From Paracoccaceae bacterium (GTDB taxonomy: Bacteria; Pseudomonadota; Alphaproteobacteria; Rhodobacterales; Rhodobacteraceae), in assembly GCA_003545125.1 (NCBI GenBank), contig DQCI01000250.1, positions 1-7,400 of the forward strand: a stretch of DNA of 7,400 bases, in the 5' to 3' direction. Below, in pieces: positions 6,663 to 7,400 of the stretch. The position numbers were made by a program, and so were the translations under genes. The notes below the pieces were generated by a model, which was given only the letters and a program-made list of their open reading frames with translations, had not been told where the DNA came from and made no database searches. Each line of letters opens with the position of its first letter. Positions within the stretch are counted from its first letter, which is position 1.

Positions 6663-7123
6663 CACCAGCCGGTTGCACACCCTGCGTGGTCTTTGATGTC
6701 GACGGAACCCTGGCGGAGTTCGACGCCGGGAAACTGGGGCATCTCGTGCATGGGATCGAAAAACAATGGGATGAATTCCACGATGCAATGGCCGATGCGC
6801 CGCTGATTGCACCTGTCGCGAAACTGATGCGGCGCTTGAAGGAGAGCGGGGAAACCGTGGTGATCTGCTCCGGGCGGCCCCGGGGCTGGGCCGAGCACAC
6901 GGTTGCCTGGCTGCGCAAGCATGACCTTCCTTTTGACGGGATTTACCTGAGAGCCGAAGACCAGGACGAGGCCAGCGACCCTGATGTCAAACGCCGGGCG
7001 TTGGCCGAGATGAAAGCGGACGGGCTGACACCTTGGCTGGTGATCGATGACCGAAGCTCGGTCGTGGATGCTTGGCGCGCCGAGGGGCTTGTCTGCTTGC
7101 AATGCGCGCCGGGGGTTTTCTGA
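6659..7123 (+). CDS. Small HAD phosphatase resembling the 3'-phosphatase domain of polynucleotide kinase
   Basis: A 154-residue protein starting at ATG 6659, overlapping the preceding TGA by four bases (ATGA). HAD motif I is 'FDVDGTLAEF' (nucleophile Asp13, acid/base Asp15), motif II is 'ICSGRP' (Ser71, Arg73), motif III is Lys111 in 'DPDVKRRAL', and motif IV is 'VIDDRSSVVDAWR' (Asp130-Asp131). The order and local sequence closely recall the C-terminal phosphatase domain of T4 Pnkp, as I remember it: 'VDVDGTLA', 'VVSGRE', 'DVVKEEI', then 'AIDDRTQVVEMWR' and a protein end soon after. That domain removes 3'-phosphates from DNA or RNA ends and accepts small nucleotides. No kinase domain is present, so this is a stand-alone version. 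It is the last gene of the operon. HAD membership is firm; a 3'-end or nucleotide phosphatase role is a good hypothesis, and a broader small-molecule phosphatase remains possible. Confidence 0.85.
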   Translation: MTPAGCTPCVVFDVDGTLAEFDAGKLGHLVHGIEKQWDEFHDAMADAPLIAPVAKLMRRLKESGETVVICSGRPRGWAEHTVAWLRKHDLPFDGIYLRAEDQDEASDPDVKRRALAEMKADGLTPWLVIDDRSSVVDAWRAEGLVCLQCAPGVF

Positions 7124-7251
7124 CCGAGGGATCGCGGGCGTCACGGACTATCCGGGCGTCCGCCTCGGGCTTCGGATGGACTTGAGGCAGGGCAGAGCGC
7201 GGCACGGTCCCGAGATCGCCTGACTGCCGGCGTTCACCGCTGCCGCTTGTT

Positions 7252-7327
<76 letters not shown>

Positions 7328-7339
7328 GACGCGGGGAAA

Positions 7340-7379
7340 ATCGGAAAAAACCGCGCCGGATGCAAGGGGGGTGCGTCAA
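7340..7379 (-). promoter_or_regulatory. Possible promoter of the tRNA-Ala gene
   Basis: On the minus strand TTGACG (complement of 7374-7379) is a good -35 hexamer about 47 nt before the mature tRNA 5' end. The expected -10 position is G+C-rich and shows no convincing hexamer, so only the -35 element supports this call. Confidence 0.3.
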
Positions 7380-7400
7380 TCTAGTGTTCCGCGCCTGACA

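Noticed and set aside
6407..7123. Longer HAD protein starting inside the histidine phosphatase gene
   Set aside because: The added residues are Arg/Ala-rich shadow sequence. ATG 6659 has GAGGAG 8 nt upstream and puts motif I near the N-terminus.
7124..7251. Terminator after the operon
   Set aside because: CGGAC (7144-7148) can pair with GTCCG (7158-7162), but the stem is short and no T-tract follows. The stretch shows no gene and no supportable terminator.

Overview
The window is a GC-rich, tightly packed stretch of bacterial chromosome. Base composition, GTG starts, stop/start overlaps and the family mix point to an alphaproteobacterium, most likely of the Rhodobacteraceae/Roseobacter type; this is inference from style, with no 16S or other marker in view. 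No mobile element, CRISPR array or phage gene is visible.

Layout. The left edge (1-340, + strand) holds the C-terminal end of a GntR-type regulator with an FCD ligand domain, probably belonging to a neighbouring unit. It converges on a complete DeoR-family regulator (408-1175, - strand). A 168-bp divergent intergenic region (1176-1343) carries an A+T-rich island and palindromic candidate operators. To its right lies a compact six-gene + strand operon (1344-7123): a periplasmic solute-binding protein, a fused double-domain ABC permease, an ABC ATPase, a metallo-beta-lactamase-fold protein with beta-CASP features, a histidine phosphatase and a small HAD phosphatase. Every junction either overlaps by 1-13 nt or abuts directly. 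After the operon comes about 130 bp without a recognisable gene, then a minus-strand tRNA-Ala(CGC) with encoded CCA.

How the parts may work together. The transporter is of the AfuABC/FbpABC type usually labelled 'iron(III)', but the binding protein lacks the tyrosine pair expected of ferric-binding proteins. DeoR-family regulators commonly sense phosphorylated sugars, and the three downstream enzymes look like a phosphodiesterase/nuclease-fold hydrolase and two phosphatases. The simplest reading is a locus for taking up and dephosphorylating an organic phosphate. The most striking part is the enzyme trio. The HAD protein resembles the 3'-phosphatase domain of T4-type polynucleotide kinase, and the metallo-hydrolase resembles beta-CASP nucleases with an apparent His-to-Cys change at the last metal motif. 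The substrate could therefore be nucleotide-like or a phosphodiester rather than a simple sugar phosphate. That substrate idea is inference; the gene order, motifs and overlaps are read directly from the sequence.
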